Assembly: GCA_028695945.1 (NCBI GenBank)
Contig: JAQVIB010000142.1
Coordinates: 1 to 5,523 of the forward strand
Length of the DNA stretch: 5,523 nucleotides
Reading direction: 5' to 3'
From: Lachnospiraceae bacterium
GTDB lineage: Bacteria; Bacillota; Clostridia; Lachnospirales; Anaerotignaceae
Position numbers and translations under genes: made by a program. Below the pieces are notes generated by a model. That model did no database searches. It had not been told where the DNA came from and was given only the letters and a program-made list of their open reading frames with translations. Below, piece after piece: positions 4,693 through 5,523 of this stretch (positions are counted from its first letter, which is position 1; each line of letters begins with the position of its first letter).

Positions 4693-5523
4693 ATGAGAAT
4701 TAAGAATGAAAATATCCGTAATGTTGCCATAATTGCACACGTTGACCATGGTAAAACAACCTTGGTTGATGAGCTTTTAAAGCAGAGTGGTACCTTCCGT
4801 TCAAATCAGGTAGTACAAGAAAGGGTTATGGACTCTGGCGACATTGAAAGAGAACGTGGAATTACGATTCTATCAAAAAATACATCTGTACACTACGGTG
4901 ATATAAAAATTAATATTATTGATACACCTGGACATGCTGATTTCGGCGGCGAGGTTGAGCGTGTTCTTAAAATGGTAAACGGTGTTGTGCTTGTTGTAGA
5001 TGCATTTGAAGGTCCAATGCCACAGACAAAGTTTGTTCTTAGAAAAGCACTTGAACTTGAACTTCCTGTTGTTGTTTGCGTAAACAAAGTGGACAGGCCA
5101 GAAGCACGTTGTACTGAAGTTGTGGATGAAGTTCTTGAACTTTTTATGGAGCTTGATGCAAATGATGAACAGCTTGATTCTACATTTGTATTTGCATCTG
5201 CAAGACAAGGTACTGCCTCACTTAACCCAGAAACACAGGATGAAAACATGAAGTGTATGTTTGAAGCAATTATTGAGCATATTCCTGCACCAGAAGGTGA
5301 CCCAGAAGCACCTCTTCAAACACTTATTACTACAATCGATTACAGCGAATATGTTGGTCGTATTGGTATAGGTAAAATTGAAAATGGTACTATTAAGGTA
5401 AATGACGATTGTATTCTTGTTAATGCACATAACCCAGAGTTTAGCGAAAGGGTAAAAATTAGCAAGCTTTATGAATATGAAGGTTTACAGAGAGTAGAAA
5501 TTAAAGAGGCATCTATTGGTTCT
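4693..5523 (+). CDS. typA: Ribosome-associated translational GTPase TypA/BipA (3' part outside window)
   Basis: 277 codons are visible without a stop, about the first 45 percent of a protein that normally has just over 600 residues. The GTPase domain is complete: G1 AHVDHGKTT at 15-23, G2 RGITI at 55-59 (switch I), G3 DTPGH at 77-81, G4 NKVD at 131-134 and G5 SAR at 169-171. The beta-barrel domain II begins near residue 205 (EAPLQTLITTIDYSEYVGRIGIGKI) and EYEGLQRVEI at 261-270 is typical of BipA. The closely spaced switch regions and the NIRNVAIIAHVDHGKTTL opening favour TypA over LepA, EF-G or EF-Tu. TypA binds 70S ribosomes in the GTP form and assists ribosome assembly and adaptation to cold and other stress. 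The ATG at 4693 follows AAGGGAG (4679-4685) with 7 bases of spacing. An ATG at 4688 is out of frame and meets TGA after one more codon. It is isolated from csp by a terminator. Confidence 0.97.
   Translation, partial: MRIKNENIRNVAIIAHVDHGKTTLVDELLKQSGTFRSNQVVQERVMDSGDIERERGITILSKNTSVHYGDIKINIIDTPGHADFGGEVERVLKMVNGVVLVVDAFEGPMPQTKFVLRKALELELPVVVCVNKVDRPEARCTEVVDEVLELFMELDANDEQLDSTFVFASARQGTASLNPETQDENMKCMFEAIIEHIPAPEGDPEAPLQTLITTIDYSEYVGRIGIGKIENGTIKVNDDCILVNAHNPEFSERVKISKLYEYEGLQRVEIKEASIGS

Noticed and set aside
4688..4696. Two-codon mini-frame ATG-AAA-TGA overlapping the typA start
   Set aside because: The distance from AAGGGAG to this ATG is only 2 bases, too short for efficient initiation, while the typA ATG is correctly spaced. 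Probably coincidence.
4873..5430. Minus-strand open frames of 111, 118 and 70 codons
   Set aside because: They lie opposite typA, whose five GTPase motifs are in perfect order on the plus strand. The translations are Ser/Thr- or Lys/Asn-rich shadows.
1..5523. Mobile elements, CRISPR repeats, tRNA/rRNA, phage or defence genes
   Set aside because: I found no transposase-like frame, no regularly spaced repeats, no cloverleaf and no defence-type domains. The window reads as stable core chromosome.

Overview
The window looks like chromosomal core DNA from a low-GC Gram-positive bacterium, most likely class Clostridia of the Bacillota. The evidence is AT-rich coding and intergenic sequence, strong AGGAGG-type ribosome binding sites, consensus sigma-A-like promoters, and the gene set: a DegV-family protein, a CarD-type RNA polymerase regulator, a YacL-type membrane PIN/TRAM protein next to ispD, a 66-residue cold-shock protein and TypA/BipA. 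I cannot name the genus or species from sequence alone.

Layout. At the left edge a DegV-family lipid-binding protein runs on the minus strand (1-841, C-terminal tip outside the window). It is divergent from everything else. The 322-base gap between it and carD holds one promoter firing left and two stacked promoters firing right. Then, all on the plus strand, come carD (1164-1643), yacL (1725-2786), ispD (2843-3526) and rnhA (3540-4004). These are closely spaced and probably at least partly co-transcribed, with a near-perfect hairpin between yacL and ispD. A textbook promoter containing a 20-bp dyad drives a short cold-shock gene with a structured leader (4155-4355). About 100 bases further on stands a very strong intrinsic terminator (4455-4483). 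After it, a regulatory gap leads into typA, which starts at 4693 and runs off the right edge (277 codons visible).

How the genes relate. CarD tunes promoter opening, IspD makes the isoprenoid precursor CDP-ME, RNase HI clears RNA:DNA hybrids, the cold-shock protein is an RNA chaperone, and TypA is a ribosome-associated GTPase. The last two are both commonly linked to growth at low temperature, so their adjacency may be functional, but nothing in the sequence proves it.

I see no mobile element, CRISPR array, tRNA, rRNA, phage gene or defence system, and no clear sign of a new multi-gene system. The points worth a second look are regulatory: the dyad in the csp promoter spacer, the switch-like csp leader, a possible small RNA ending at the csp-typA terminator, the tandem carD promoters, and the yacL-ispD hairpin.
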